Source: Stramenopiles sp. TOSAG23-2 (lineage: Eukaryota; Sar). From it: DNA of 11,546 nucleotides. A program made the translations under genes and the position numbers. Shown here piece after piece: positions 1-7,139 of this stretch; the stretch's first letter is position 1, and each line of letters opens with the position of its first letter. Under the pieces are notes generated by a model that searched no databases, was not told the origin of the DNA, and was given only the letters and a program-made list of their open reading frames with translations. The stretch covers positions 1 through 11,546 of the forward strand of contig LT649921.1 in assembly GCA_900128395.1 (NCBI GenBank). The letters run 5' to 3'.

Positions 1-94
1 AGCATATTACTTTAACACGAGAAGTGTAAAATTATTATAACTTAGATTTTAACCATATATTTATATATTTATATTTTACGAACGTAAATAATAC

Positions 95-107
95 TGTGTG
101 TGTGTGT
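95..107. repeat. (TG/CA) microsatellite in the 3' flank of the EF-hand gene
   Basis: Thirteen bases of alternating T and G. Read in the sense of the neighbouring minus-strand gene this is an AC run starting about 10 bases after its stop codon, so it probably lies in the 3' untranslated region. A similar AC run sits 8 bases after the Pch2 stop. Confidence 0.6.
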
Positions 108-117
108 AAATTGTTTT

Positions 118-1101
118 TTATAGACTCCCTGCAACAACATCAGCTTCTGCCAATTCTTCATTTCTATTTGCTTCTGCCTCAGCTCGTTCTTTTTGTTCCT
201 CTGGATCATGTTCTAATAAATAATCGAAACGGTTTGCATTGTGAGTATATCCGACTCTATCTTCAAATGCGATGACAACTTTTCGCAATGATTCTTGATC
301 AATAAATTCATCAAATTGCTCATCAAGTGGATGCCTTATTTTTAAAAGTTCTTTCTTCCTCAATGTCATACTTCGATCCCAATCTAACCTACGAAACATA
401 TCCATGGTTGATCGTAATCGTGTTTTACTATGTCCATGGTCGTAAAGTTTCAATACGTGCAAAACATCGACCAATTCTTTCTCGCTCCAATGCCCACTGC
501 GATCAACATCCGTCATCGAATGCAATAAGTCTTTTAATACACGCGCTTCAAATGGTTCAAATCGTTTTGGATGAACTCGATCCTCCACTGTATGTGGATG
601 CCGCTCGTGTTCAGCAATAATCTCCGATTGCTGCAACCATTGATGTGCACTATGCAATGCATAGTCATGATGGCATTCAGTATCAAAATCAATATAGCCA
701 TCATTATTTTGATCAAAATCTTTCCACACATCATCTATATGAATTGGATGAGGATGTAATTCTGTACCTTTCGTTTCTTCCATATGTTCATCAACAATCA
801 AATCAACTAAATTAACAAATTCGTCATGTGAAAGTATTCCATCATTGTTTTCATCCGCTTTGTCCAAATTTGCTTTAACATGATCCGCAAAATGATGCTC
901 CACAAATTGTTGATGATATGGAGCATGTTTATGCAATAACGATGACTCTCTAGCAGCAAATTCTTTCCCTGCATATCGATTATGCGATCTTGCTGCATTG
1001 GATGTGTACATTATAAATAACATATTGATGAAGCATATTCTCACGATAAATAATTGTTGCATTGAAGAAGAAAAAATATGATTCATTCGTTGTTGTTTCA
1101 T
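118..1101 (-). CDS. Histidine-rich EF-hand protein with signal peptide (secretory pathway)
   Basis: This 327-residue frame is complete, from ATG at 1101 to TAA at 118-120. A hydrophobic stretch at about residues 16-36, ending in S-N-A, looks like a cleavable signal peptide; M6 and M14 are alternative starts. Four EF-hand-like loops follow. Loop 1 (D83-E94) has D-x-N-x-D-G and a final E and is canonical. Loop 2 (D130-T141) has D-x-N-x-D-G but T at position 12. Loop 3 (D198-E209) is canonical. Loop 4 (D240-E251) has M in place of the position-6 glycine and is degenerate. About 29 histidines (9%) cluster between the hands, and the C-terminus is acidic. The pattern resembles luminal calcium binders of the calumenin/reticulocalbin kind, but the last residues (A-G-S-L) are not a KDEL/HDEF-type retention signal, so secretion or another compartment is possible. 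Role inferred: calcium buffering or sensing in the secretory pathway. I do not recognise an exact orthologue. Confidence 0.8.
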   Translation of the reverse strand: MKQQRMNHIFSSSMQQLFIVRICFINMLFIMYTSNAARSHNRYAGKEFAARESSLLHKHAPYHQQFVEHHFADHVKANLDKADENNDGILSHDEFVNLVDLIVDEHMEETKGTELHPHPIHIDDVWKDFDQNNDGYIDFDTECHHDYALHSAHQWLQQSEIIAEHERHPHTVEDRVHPKRFEPFEARVLKDLLHSMTDVDRSGHWSEKELVDVLHVLKLYDHGHSKTRLRSTMDMFRRLDWDRSMTLRKKELLKIRHPLDEQFDEFIDQESLRKVVIAFEDRVGYTHNANRFDYLLEHDPEEQKERAEAEANRNEELAEADVVAGSL

Positions 1102-1319
1102 GGTATATGTCTTATTAACGTGTATTTAAAAAATAAAAGAAGGAATATATCAGTTGTAACGATCGTATGAAGATATAGAACTGGAATTATTAATTTTAAT
1201 ATTGATAAAAATATAGAAAAAATGATTCCTTTGTTCTTTTATTTTTGTGACTTGCAACACTTTACATATTTTAAATATGTACAAATGGAGGATATTAAAA
1301 AAAATGCAACAAAGTTGCG

Positions 1320-1388
1320 AGAGCCCTGCTGGGCCTGCCCAGGGCCTGCCTTACGCACTTACGTGCTTACGGGCCTGCTGGGCCTGCA
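1320..1388. repeat. GC-rich block with four GGGCCTGC copies
   Basis: The octamer GGGCCTGC occurs at 1331, 1342, 1371 and 1380, in two close pairs separated by an ACGCACTTACGTGC-like spacer. The block is strikingly GC-rich in an AT-rich region. It could be a regulatory cluster, a remnant of a mobile element or a small satellite; the sequence does not decide. Confidence 0.6.
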
Positions 1389-1420
1389 TTATTTTTGGCA
1401 TTTAAGTATAATATCGTTTA

Positions 1421-1620
1421 ATCGTAGTGTATGTTCTGTCTGTAGGGCTTTTAAGTGATCAAGCTGTATATATAATTTCTCTTTGACAAAAATGCACAAA
1501 TGGTTGAATCGTAGTGAGTGTTGTGGCGGCGTAAATAAAAAGTGTTGAATCGTAGTGAGTGCTGTGTGGGCGTAAAAAAAACGACATCGTAGTGAGTGCT
1601 GTGCTGTAGTAAAATTTGTG
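1421..1620. repeat. Degenerate ~40 bp tandem repeat with core ATCGTAGTGAGTG
   Basis: The core ATCGTAGTGAGTG occurs at 1508, 1549 and 1586, and as ATCGTAGTGTATG at 1421. Spacings are 87, 41 and 37 bases, close to multiples of about 40. After each exact core comes a TGTG-rich piece, and after the first two a GGCGTAAA-like piece as well. This fits a decaying minisatellite or the internal repeats of a mobile element. Confidence 0.65.
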
Positions 1621-1851
1621 ACATTAAGTGCCTGCTGTGTACCTGGGAATTCCTGACATTTGTTTTTTTAGCCCATGCTGTGTTCATGTATTTTGCAGGT
1701 ATTTTTTGAATTAAAGTTACCGATACCCTTATGGCATATAGCTTGATAGATTATATTACGTAGCTTAGAATACATTAGTGATTACTATAGTAAAGTTTGT
1801 TTTAGTAAATATCCTTATTCAATTAGCTCAGCTATCATCTATAACTAATAG

Positions 1852-2021
1852 CGAGCTAGCTGGGCTAGCTGGGCTAGCTAGCTACTAGCTTTTTGTGGGC
1901 CAAAAAGCCCAGAGAAGATCCGGTCCAGCGTCCAGCGGTCCTCTCTGCACCTCTCTTGGCTATCCAGGCTAGCTAGCTAGAGCTAGCGCTAGAGCTAGCT
2001 AGCTCTATCCCAGCTAGTCGT
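1852..2021. repeat. GCTAGC-rich fold-back (inverted repeat) element, ~170 bp
   Basis: Two AGCTAGC-rich arms flank a central segment. CTAGCTGGG at 1856-1864 is the reverse complement of 2009-2017, and GCTAGCTAGCT at 1873-1883 pairs with 1993-2003, nested inside the first pair. The left arm holds the 9-base unit GGGCTAGCT twice in tandem (1862-1879). The right arm includes the 10-base palindrome CTAGCGCTAG (about 1983-1992). A strong small hairpin sits inside. The arrangement could be a MITE-like fold-back element or a cruciform-prone recombination site; I could not establish target-site duplications. Confidence 0.6.
1888..1908. other. Perfect 8-bp hairpin within the fold-back element
   Basis: GCTTTTTG (1888-1895) and CAAAAAGC (1901-1908) are exact reverse complements separated by the 5-base loop TGGGC. 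It lies between the two large arms of the surrounding inverted repeat, so the whole element could fold as a branched structure. Confidence 0.6.
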
Positions 2022-2109
2022 CTAACGCAAAATAAAAGCTTAGAAATAGGATTACTACTGGTTAAAAGAAGAATTAATACATGTAGGAGGAAATAATTCA
2101 TTATTACAG

Positions 2110-3233
2110 GTTTAAATATTGATCAAAATTCATATACTTTTTCATGTATAGTTGAAAATCAAAACGGTGTAAAATCCGTAGCTAGTGGTAATTCTAATCA
2201 GATTAGTAATCAACAACCTGGTGCACCAACGTTTAGTGTGACTGAAGGAGACAAAGAGCTAGTCGTGACTTCTTTGGCAGCCCCAACCGGTGTTGTAAAC
2301 CCAAATTTCAAGTGCAAAGCTCTTTTTGGTACGGATGGTAATAAAATAGAACTGATAGCTAGTAATCCTAGTACTACAATGACATTTGCCGGCTTAACAA
2401 ATGGGGAGAGTTACAACATCCAATGTCAATGTGAGAATTCAGCTGGTTACGGCGATTACTCTAATCAAGCTGCAACCAATGCAAAAGTCCCATATGGTAA
2501 ACCTACAAATATAACCACTGCTCCAGTAGTACAACAAGGAGCATCAATTGGTGGTGCTATAACAGTTAGAGTAACAACACCACAAGGTAATGGCGCAACG
2601 TTGACAGATATCAAATGCATCAGTACACCTGGAAACAAAGTAGGGACTAGGTCCGATACGAATGGATTAACACAGGCAACATATGATATTGTTGTTTCTG
2701 GTTTGGATAAGGGTGTTGAAGCTGTTGGTGTGACTATATTTGTTGGCATGTCGGTAGATTATGCATTGCATATGGCTCATGGATACCATAGTGCACATGG
2801 ATCTAATCGTTTCGAGAAAGTGCGCGATGCGTTAACGCATTTGGGAATTAGTATTATTGGTGGTGCCGTTACTACTGCGGGTGCTGCAGTATTCTTATTT
2901 TTTTGCCATATGTACTTGTTCATTCAATTAGGTACTATGATGTTTATGAATACTATCTTGGCTTTGTTCTTCAGTTTGATTTTCCTTTCATGTATGTTAA
3001 TGGTTGGCGGTCCTATGACACACATGTGTGATGTATATGCATGTCTTGGAGCTGTGAAGAGCAAAATATGTGGTTGTGCAAAGAAGAACAATAAAGTCGG
3101 CACAACAATGGTTGTCACACCTAGCTCACCTGTGGAGTTAATAGAGACAGAGAAAGTGTTTATCAAAGAGGATGTAGTATCTCCACAGAAGAAAGTTTCA
3201 GCTGTCAAGGAGGATGATGATGGTTTCGTTTAA
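2110..3233 (+). CDS. 5'-incomplete FN3-repeat / RND (Patched-type) transporter chimera
   Basis: The frame is open from 2097 (stop TAA at 2094-2096) to TAA at 3231-3233, with no ATG before the first recognisable domain. TTATTACAG at 2101-2109 could be a 3' splice site, making this a terminal exon in phase 2; the only early start-like codon is GTG at 2238. Encoded in order: the end of one fibronectin type III repeat (T-G-L and paired S-Y, C-x-V-E-N; about 2110-2205), a complete FN3-like repeat (about 2220-2490), and a third FN3 (about 2493-2714) cut off after its S-G-L-D-K-G turn. From 2715 it switches to RND/sterol-sensing transporter sequence: V-G-M-S-V-D-Y helix, H-L-G-I-S-I-I-G-G helix, and a long L-G-T-M-M-F-M-N-T helix ending in G-G-P. 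These match the last three helices of the family. A charged ~75-residue tail, presumably cytoplasmic, ends it. Most of the transporter is missing, so this could be a true chimera, a gene fragment or an assembly join. Confidence 0.6.
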
Positions 3234-3308
3234 GAAGTGTAAAAATTGATGTTCGTTTTAAAATCTAAAAAGTTATAATTTTATATACCCCTTCATTTTG
3301 GTATTCTA

Positions 3309-3337
3309 TATTCTCTTTTCTGAGAATAGAGAGAATA
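3309..3337. other. 3'-flank hairpin after the FN3-RND frame
   Basis: TATTCTC (3309-3315) pairs with GAGAATA at 3322-3328 across a 6-base loop. A second GAGAATA follows at 3331-3337, and the upstream TATTC at 3302-3306 allows the stem to extend with a small bulge. It lies in the 270-base gap between two convergent genes, about 75 bases after the stop at 3233, so it may sit in a 3' untranslated region. Function unknown. Confidence 0.4.
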
Positions 3338-3503
3338 TCGACATCCCTAGGTGTGAGATCTGAGATCTTTATCATTAGATATATCATACGACATGGTTAG
3401 CATATCATTATGCATTGTACATTATTTGAAGCGAGTGTATTATATGATATCATTTTTAAAAGACGCATTTTCACGAATGAATGCAAATATGATGGTTTAG
3501 ACT

Positions 3504-4931
3504 TTAATCCTCTTCATCATTATCATCCTTTTTCTTATTTCGTCCTCCATTGTTTCCATCTGGCATCCCGGAGCTTATTACTTTTGAGCCCTTAACTAAA
3601 CTTAACTCATAACTTAAATGTTCTAACTTTTTCAAATTGTTCCTTAGCGTAGATATCTTTTTAAACATCCTTGATGGAACTTTACCGTTCATGTTAATAT
3701 GCAATAAGATTTTCGAAACATTCATCACAACTACTCGTGCTTTAGTTACTAATGTTTTATCTCTTCGCGTTGCTGCAGCGACGGCAAATCTTCCTACTTC
3801 TCCAGTAAAATCTCCTAATCCTCCAAGATATTCATCAAGCGTTAGCTCTGGTATATCTACTCGTATTTCCTTTAAAGATAAAATTTTATTGGTATCGGTA
3901 CACTTGAGCCATTCTTCATAGATTCTTCCTTCTGCCCATTCTTCAATCGCATTTGCATATGTACCATTACGTAATGTAGGCTCTTGTTTTAAATACGTAT
4001 TAGCAATTTCAATAGCTTTTTGTTTTCCTTCCGCTAATTGTTCTTGTGCTTTTAATATTGATTTTCCACCCCTGTGTAAACTGTATACACAATTTTTTCC
4101 AAGTTTTTGAATGTCTCGAGATTGCTTGATAACATTTTCACGCAATTGATCATATTCTTTCATTCGATCTTGCAGTCCTTTAAATTCATCTTTTGAGATT
4201 GGAGAATAATTGGTTGGGGAACTAAACTCACTAGCATTATTTTCATTCATCCCTAATGATAATTCATATAAAATATCTTCCAATCGTTTTTTACAATATT
4301 TTACTCCATCGTATTGGCGTCGTATTGGCCCATTCCTGAAATCAAAGTTCATCAATTCTTCCAATATTTCAGTTACCACCGACTTGCATAATACGACTGA
4401 TTTAACATCGCCAGCGGTGGCACGTCCGACTGCATATCTTTCTAATTCTTTTGCAAAATGTATAATTCCAATTAAATATTCCGTATCACTTACATTTAAA
4501 TTAAAATTACTTGATGATTTCAATGCTTCCAAAGTTATTAAACTTCCATTTCCACTATATAAGAAATTATTTAGTGCAATCAAACACACAACGCCAGAAA
4601 AACAATCTGTTATTCTATTTTGTTGTCTTAAAATACTATTTTTAATTGGCACAACTAGCAATAATTTTTGGCATAATGAAACAATATTACCAATGTCATT
4701 ACTTTTTAATACCCCCATATGGAATTTTTGCTTGTAAAATTCCATTGTTGGGTTGATTTCATTTGTTAATAAATTAATTTGTTCTTGCGTTCCACTACGG
4801 TCGTTTAATTCTTTTAAGATGGTTTGAATGGTATCTTCCAAGCCACCATCACCATCTTGTAGTGACATCAACTCCGGTGGTGATGGTGTATACATATTTA
4901 ATTTTTGGCGTTTGTTTGCCATTTCCGTCAT
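3504..4931 (-). CDS. TSN-TSNAX: Translin-TRAX fusion: single-chain C3PO endoribonuclease
   Basis: This uninterrupted 475-residue frame runs from ATG at 4931 (M4 is an alternative) to TAA at 3504-3506. Residues ~33-229 are a translin domain: F-N-L-N-V, E-Y-L-I-G, A-T-A-G-D (171-175) and the C-terminal R-R-Q-Y-D-G-V-K-Y...Y-E-L-S-L (204-226). A linker at ~230-248 rich in S/N/P leads to a TRAX domain (~250-450): S-R-D-I (271-274), Y-S-L-H-R, E-E-W-A-E (330-334), Y-L-G-G-L-G-D-F-T-G-E (368-378) and Y-E-L-S-L. By alignment to known TRAX, catalytic residues E126/E129/D193 (human) correspond to E331, E334 and D374, all retained; in the translin half the same positions are V115, I118 and H158. Known: translin and TRAX are normally separate subunits forming the octameric Mg2+-dependent RNase C3PO, which clears the siRNA passenger strand and trims tRNA precursors. 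Inferred: this protein is an active 1:1 C3PO. The tail is lysine/asparagine/acid-rich. It is divergent with the ALKBH1-HAD gene. Confidence 0.88.
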   Translation of the reverse strand: MTEMANKRQKLNMYTPSPPELMSLQDGDGGLEDTIQTILKELNDRSGTQEQINLLTNEINPTMEFYKQKFHMGVLKSNDIGNIVSLCQKLLLVVPIKNSILRQQNRITDCFSGVVCLIALNNFLYSGNGSLITLEALKSSSNFNLNVSDTEYLIGIIHFAKELERYAVGRATAGDVKSVVLCKSVVTEILEELMNFDFRNGPIRRQYDGVKYCKKRLEDILYELSLGMNENNASEFSSPTNYSPISKDEFKGLQDRMKEYDQLRENVIKQSRDIQKLGKNCVYSLHRGGKSILKAQEQLAEGKQKAIEIANTYLKQEPTLRNGTYANAIEEWAEGRIYEEWLKCTDTNKILSLKEIRVDIPELTLDEYLGGLGDFTGEVGRFAVAAATRRDKTLVTKARVVVMNVSKILLHINMNGKVPSRMFKKISTLRNNLKKLEHLSYELSLVKGSKVISSGMPDGNNGGRNKKKDDNDEED

Positions 4932-5309
4932 ATTAATTTTTTACCTTCCTTACTTTTTGTGTGTCGATATATAAAGTTAGACAAATTTCTTTTCTTTTTT
5001 ATTCTTCAACTCGAATGACGTATATACGTATGATAATAATAATAATAATAATATAGGTTGAACAATTTTCATTTATTTCTATATATATTCATTAAATTCA
5101 GCACAACAGCTCGAATGAATTATTATAATAATAACCAACAACACACACAGTGAATGGCGTGCAATGTGTGGATGGAGGAAATTGTGTTGTGTATATAATA
5201 ATAATAATAAGCTTTATTACACTATATCTATGAAGTATATATAGTTTTTGGAACATGTTAATAATAAAGAGAAGGCATATAAATAAATATATATGTGTAG
5301 ATAAGAATC
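4932..5309. promoter_or_regulatory. Shared divergent promoter region (translin-TRAX / ALKBH1-HAD)
   Basis: The 378 bases separating two start codons that point away from each other must hold both promoters and 5' untranslated regions. It contains an AAT microsatellite (about 5033-5053), a second ATA run near 5193-5209, an AC run near 5139-5149, and TATA-like words near 4967-4974 (read on the minus strand) and at 5278-5285. The element CANCTCGAATGA appears at 5007 and 5107, exactly 100 bases apart. A 12-base palindrome at 5018-5029 is listed separately. No gene is seen here. Confidence 0.55.
5018..5029. promoter_or_regulatory. 12-bp palindrome ACGTATATACGT
   Basis: A perfect 12-base palindrome preceded by TG, so it reads TGACGTA at its left edge, an ACGT-core sequence like those bound by bZIP factors. 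It lies in the bidirectional promoter gap and could be a dimeric transcription-factor site. Chance occurrence in TA-rich DNA cannot be excluded. Confidence 0.3.
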
Positions 5310-7139
5310 ATGCAAATTGCATACCATAATAGTAATAATAATAATAACAACAACAAATCTTCATCCAATGAAATTTACAAAGTTGTTGATAAAAAAATTA
5401 AAAATGAAACATCTATAGAAAATTTATTGCATTTGTATAATGTTATTGATTTTCAAAATATCAATAGATGTAATAGTAAATTTAAAAATAAATTTACACC
5501 CTTTAAAATAAATCAAACAGCATCATCAAATGCAAATATATCGCAACACCCCCTTCCACAAATCAACGCACGTACCAAAGCATATATAATTGATAATGAC
5601 CATGATGGGAGAAATGGCCTTATAATATTGCCTCAAGTATTAACAACAATGCAACAAATATATTATTCGTATCACAGTCTAACCAGCTTATGTGAACCAA
5701 CAACTGCAAAATCAAATTTGAATAAGAATGAATTTGAACCAAATTTATTTAAAAAATTTGTTGAAAATCATATTGATGATGGCAATATTATAAATAAGAA
5801 AATGCTTGATTTAAAATGGACTACGCACGGTTATCATTTCAATTGGGATAAGCGAATATACCAAGAACATAATAAAAATGAATTTCCAACTTCGTTAAAT
5901 GAATTATCAAAACATATTATTAAATCAACATTTGTTGCAAATAATAATAATAATGATGATGATGATGATTCTATTAATAATAAACATTATGGTATACAAG
6001 ATGATGATAATAATAATAGCAACGTTGACTTCTACCCTGAAGCCAGCATTGTTAATTTTTATTCCAATAAAGGTCGAATGGGTGGTCATAAAGACGATGT
6101 TGAACCAGATCAAACAAGTCCTGTAGTTAGCATTTCATTATGTAATGATGCAATTTTTTTAATTGGTGGTAGTAATAAACATATTGAACCTATACCAATA
6201 CGATTACGCTCTGGTGATGTGATGATTATGAGTGGTAGTTCACGCAGGGCTGTGCATGGAATTAGTACAATTTTGCAGCAGACAATTGAACCACATTTAT
6301 TAAATGGATTGATTGATTATAGTATCTCTCATATAATTAGCAAAAATAATGTCAATCCAAGCTACCAGAAAAGTAGAAACGAGGAAAGAAAAGAAAAATT
6401 AATGGATTATTTTCAAATTTTAAGAATAAATATTAATGTCAGACAAGTATATGATCGAAGTAGAAAAACAATTGGATTATTGAATCAAAGAAAGACAATG
6501 ATACAACAACAACAAAGAATACTATCACTTGATTTACCAATAAGAAACGTACCATCAACAATTGCAGATCTGAGCAATAGTACCAAGAACAGAAATATGA
6601 CATCTACAAGTGATTTACCAGTAAGAAATCTTACAAGTAACTCCTCATCACTTACAACACCCCCTGTTGTTTTTTTAGATATTGATGGAGTTTTAAATTA
6701 TACAAGATCAAACTCTGAAATTCACTTGGAACCAGAATTAGTACAACGTTTTCGAAAATTACATGATGCAACAAGATTTAAAATTGTTCTTTCAACTTTT
6801 TGGCGTGGTTTTAAAGATTATGTTGAATATATATTGTCCAGAAAAGGATTCCCAAAGGATCAAATCATAGGCACAACTACGTTAAATGGTAATCATGCAA
6901 CCAATACTGCATCCAATCCATTGCGAAAACGTGCGGATGATATTATGGAATATTTAGCTGCAAATCCACATATTAAATCATTTGTCATTTTAGATGATCG
7001 TATATCTGCATCAAATTCAATTTTAGCAAAACATTTTGTACATACAGTATCAAAGGAAGGGCTTACAGACGAAAAAGCAAAGGATGCATTGAATATTTTA
7101 AACAATCTAACTTGGAATAACACTTCTACAAAATTGTGA
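5310..7139 (+). CDS. ALKBH1: ALKBH1-type 2-oxoglutarate/Fe(II) dioxygenase fused to HAD (SAK RNA-repair class) domain
   Basis: A complete 609-residue frame, ATG 5310 to TGA 7137-7139. After an Asn-rich N-terminus, residues ~30-385 match ALKBH1: the G-Y-H-F-N-W-D segment (174-180), N-F-Y (249-251), the iron triad H260-x-D262 and H316, R-S-G-D-V-M-I-M-S-G before the last histidine, and R372-I-N-I-N-V-R378-Q-V, the 2-oxoglutarate-binding arginines. An Asn/Asp-rich insert (211-238) interrupts the core. After a ~65-residue linker, residues 451-600 form a HAD-fold domain: V-F-L-D457-I-D459-G-V-L-N (motif I), I-V-L-S-T-F-W (492-498) and F-V-I-L-D562-D563 (motif IV), resembling the HAD domain of Swiss Army Knife RNA-repair proteins. 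Known: ALKBH1 demethylates tRNA (m1A, and m5C derivatives in mitochondria) and has been linked to DNA 6mA. Inferred: dealkylation plus phosphate removal at nucleic-acid ends in one protein. Human ALKBH1 is ~389 residues, so the HAD part is a true addition. Confidence 0.85.
   Translation: MQIAYHNSNNNNNNNKSSSNEIYKVVDKKIKNETSIENLLHLYNVIDFQNINRCNSKFKNKFTPFKINQTASSNANISQHPLPQINARTKAYIIDNDHDGRNGLIILPQVLTTMQQIYYSYHSLTSLCEPTTAKSNLNKNEFEPNLFKKFVENHIDDGNIINKKMLDLKWTTHGYHFNWDKRIYQEHNKNEFPTSLNELSKHIIKSTFVANNNNNDDDDDSINNKHYGIQDDDNNNSNVDFYPEASIVNFYSNKGRMGGHKDDVEPDQTSPVVSISLCNDAIFLIGGSNKHIEPIPIRLRSGDVMIMSGSSRRAVHGISTILQQTIEPHLLNGLIDYSISHIISKNNVNPSYQKSRNEERKEKLMDYFQILRININVRQVYDRSRKTIGLLNQRKTMIQQQQRILSLDLPIRNVPSTIADLSNSTKNRNMTSTSDLPVRNLTSNSSSLTTPPVVFLDIDGVLNYTRSNSEIHLEPELVQRFRKLHDATRFKIVLSTFWRGFKDYVEYILSRKGFPKDQIIGTTTLNGNHATNTASNPLRKRADDIMEYLAANPHIKSFVILDDRISASNSILAKHFVHTVSKEGLTDEKAKDALNILNNLTWNNTSTKL

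Larger units (their letters stand above)
1102..2109. other. Repeat-rich 1 kb gap between the EF-hand gene and the FN3-RND frame
   Basis: I see no convincing gene here. Short frames exist (for example 1222-1458 and 1451-1687) but their codons come from repeats and they show no recognisable domain. The gap contains three unusual blocks, listed separately: GC-rich repeats at 1320-1390, degenerate tandem repeats at 1421-1620 and a GCTAGC-rich fold-back at 1852-2021. The GC-rich blocks stand out strongly against the AT-rich surroundings. The first ~100 bases should hold the promoter of the minus-strand EF-hand gene; no clear promoter motif could be assigned. Confidence 0.6.

Noticed and set aside
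1222-1458. 78-codon plus-strand frame over the GC-rich repeats
   Set aside because: Its C-terminal half is encoded by the GGGCCTGC repeats and the tandem core, and no domain or family pattern is visible.
1451-1687. 78-codon minus-strand frame with repeated H-Y-D words
   Set aside because: The repeats in the peptide simply mirror the degenerate tandem DNA repeat; no supporting start context or domain.
4210-4737. 175-codon plus-strand frame opposite the translin-TRAX gene
   Set aside because: It is antisense to a strongly conserved coding region and shows no family signature.
3504-4931. Two adjacent genes rather than a fusion, separated by a hidden intron or stop
   Set aside because: The frame is continuous through the linker with no stop. 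A GTGAGT-like donor and an AAAAG acceptor in the linker could remove 42 bases, but that would keep the frame, so the fusion would stand.
5899-6126. Frames rich in I/M opposite or within the ALKBH1-HAD gene
   Set aside because: They arise from reading AAT/GAT repeats out of frame.
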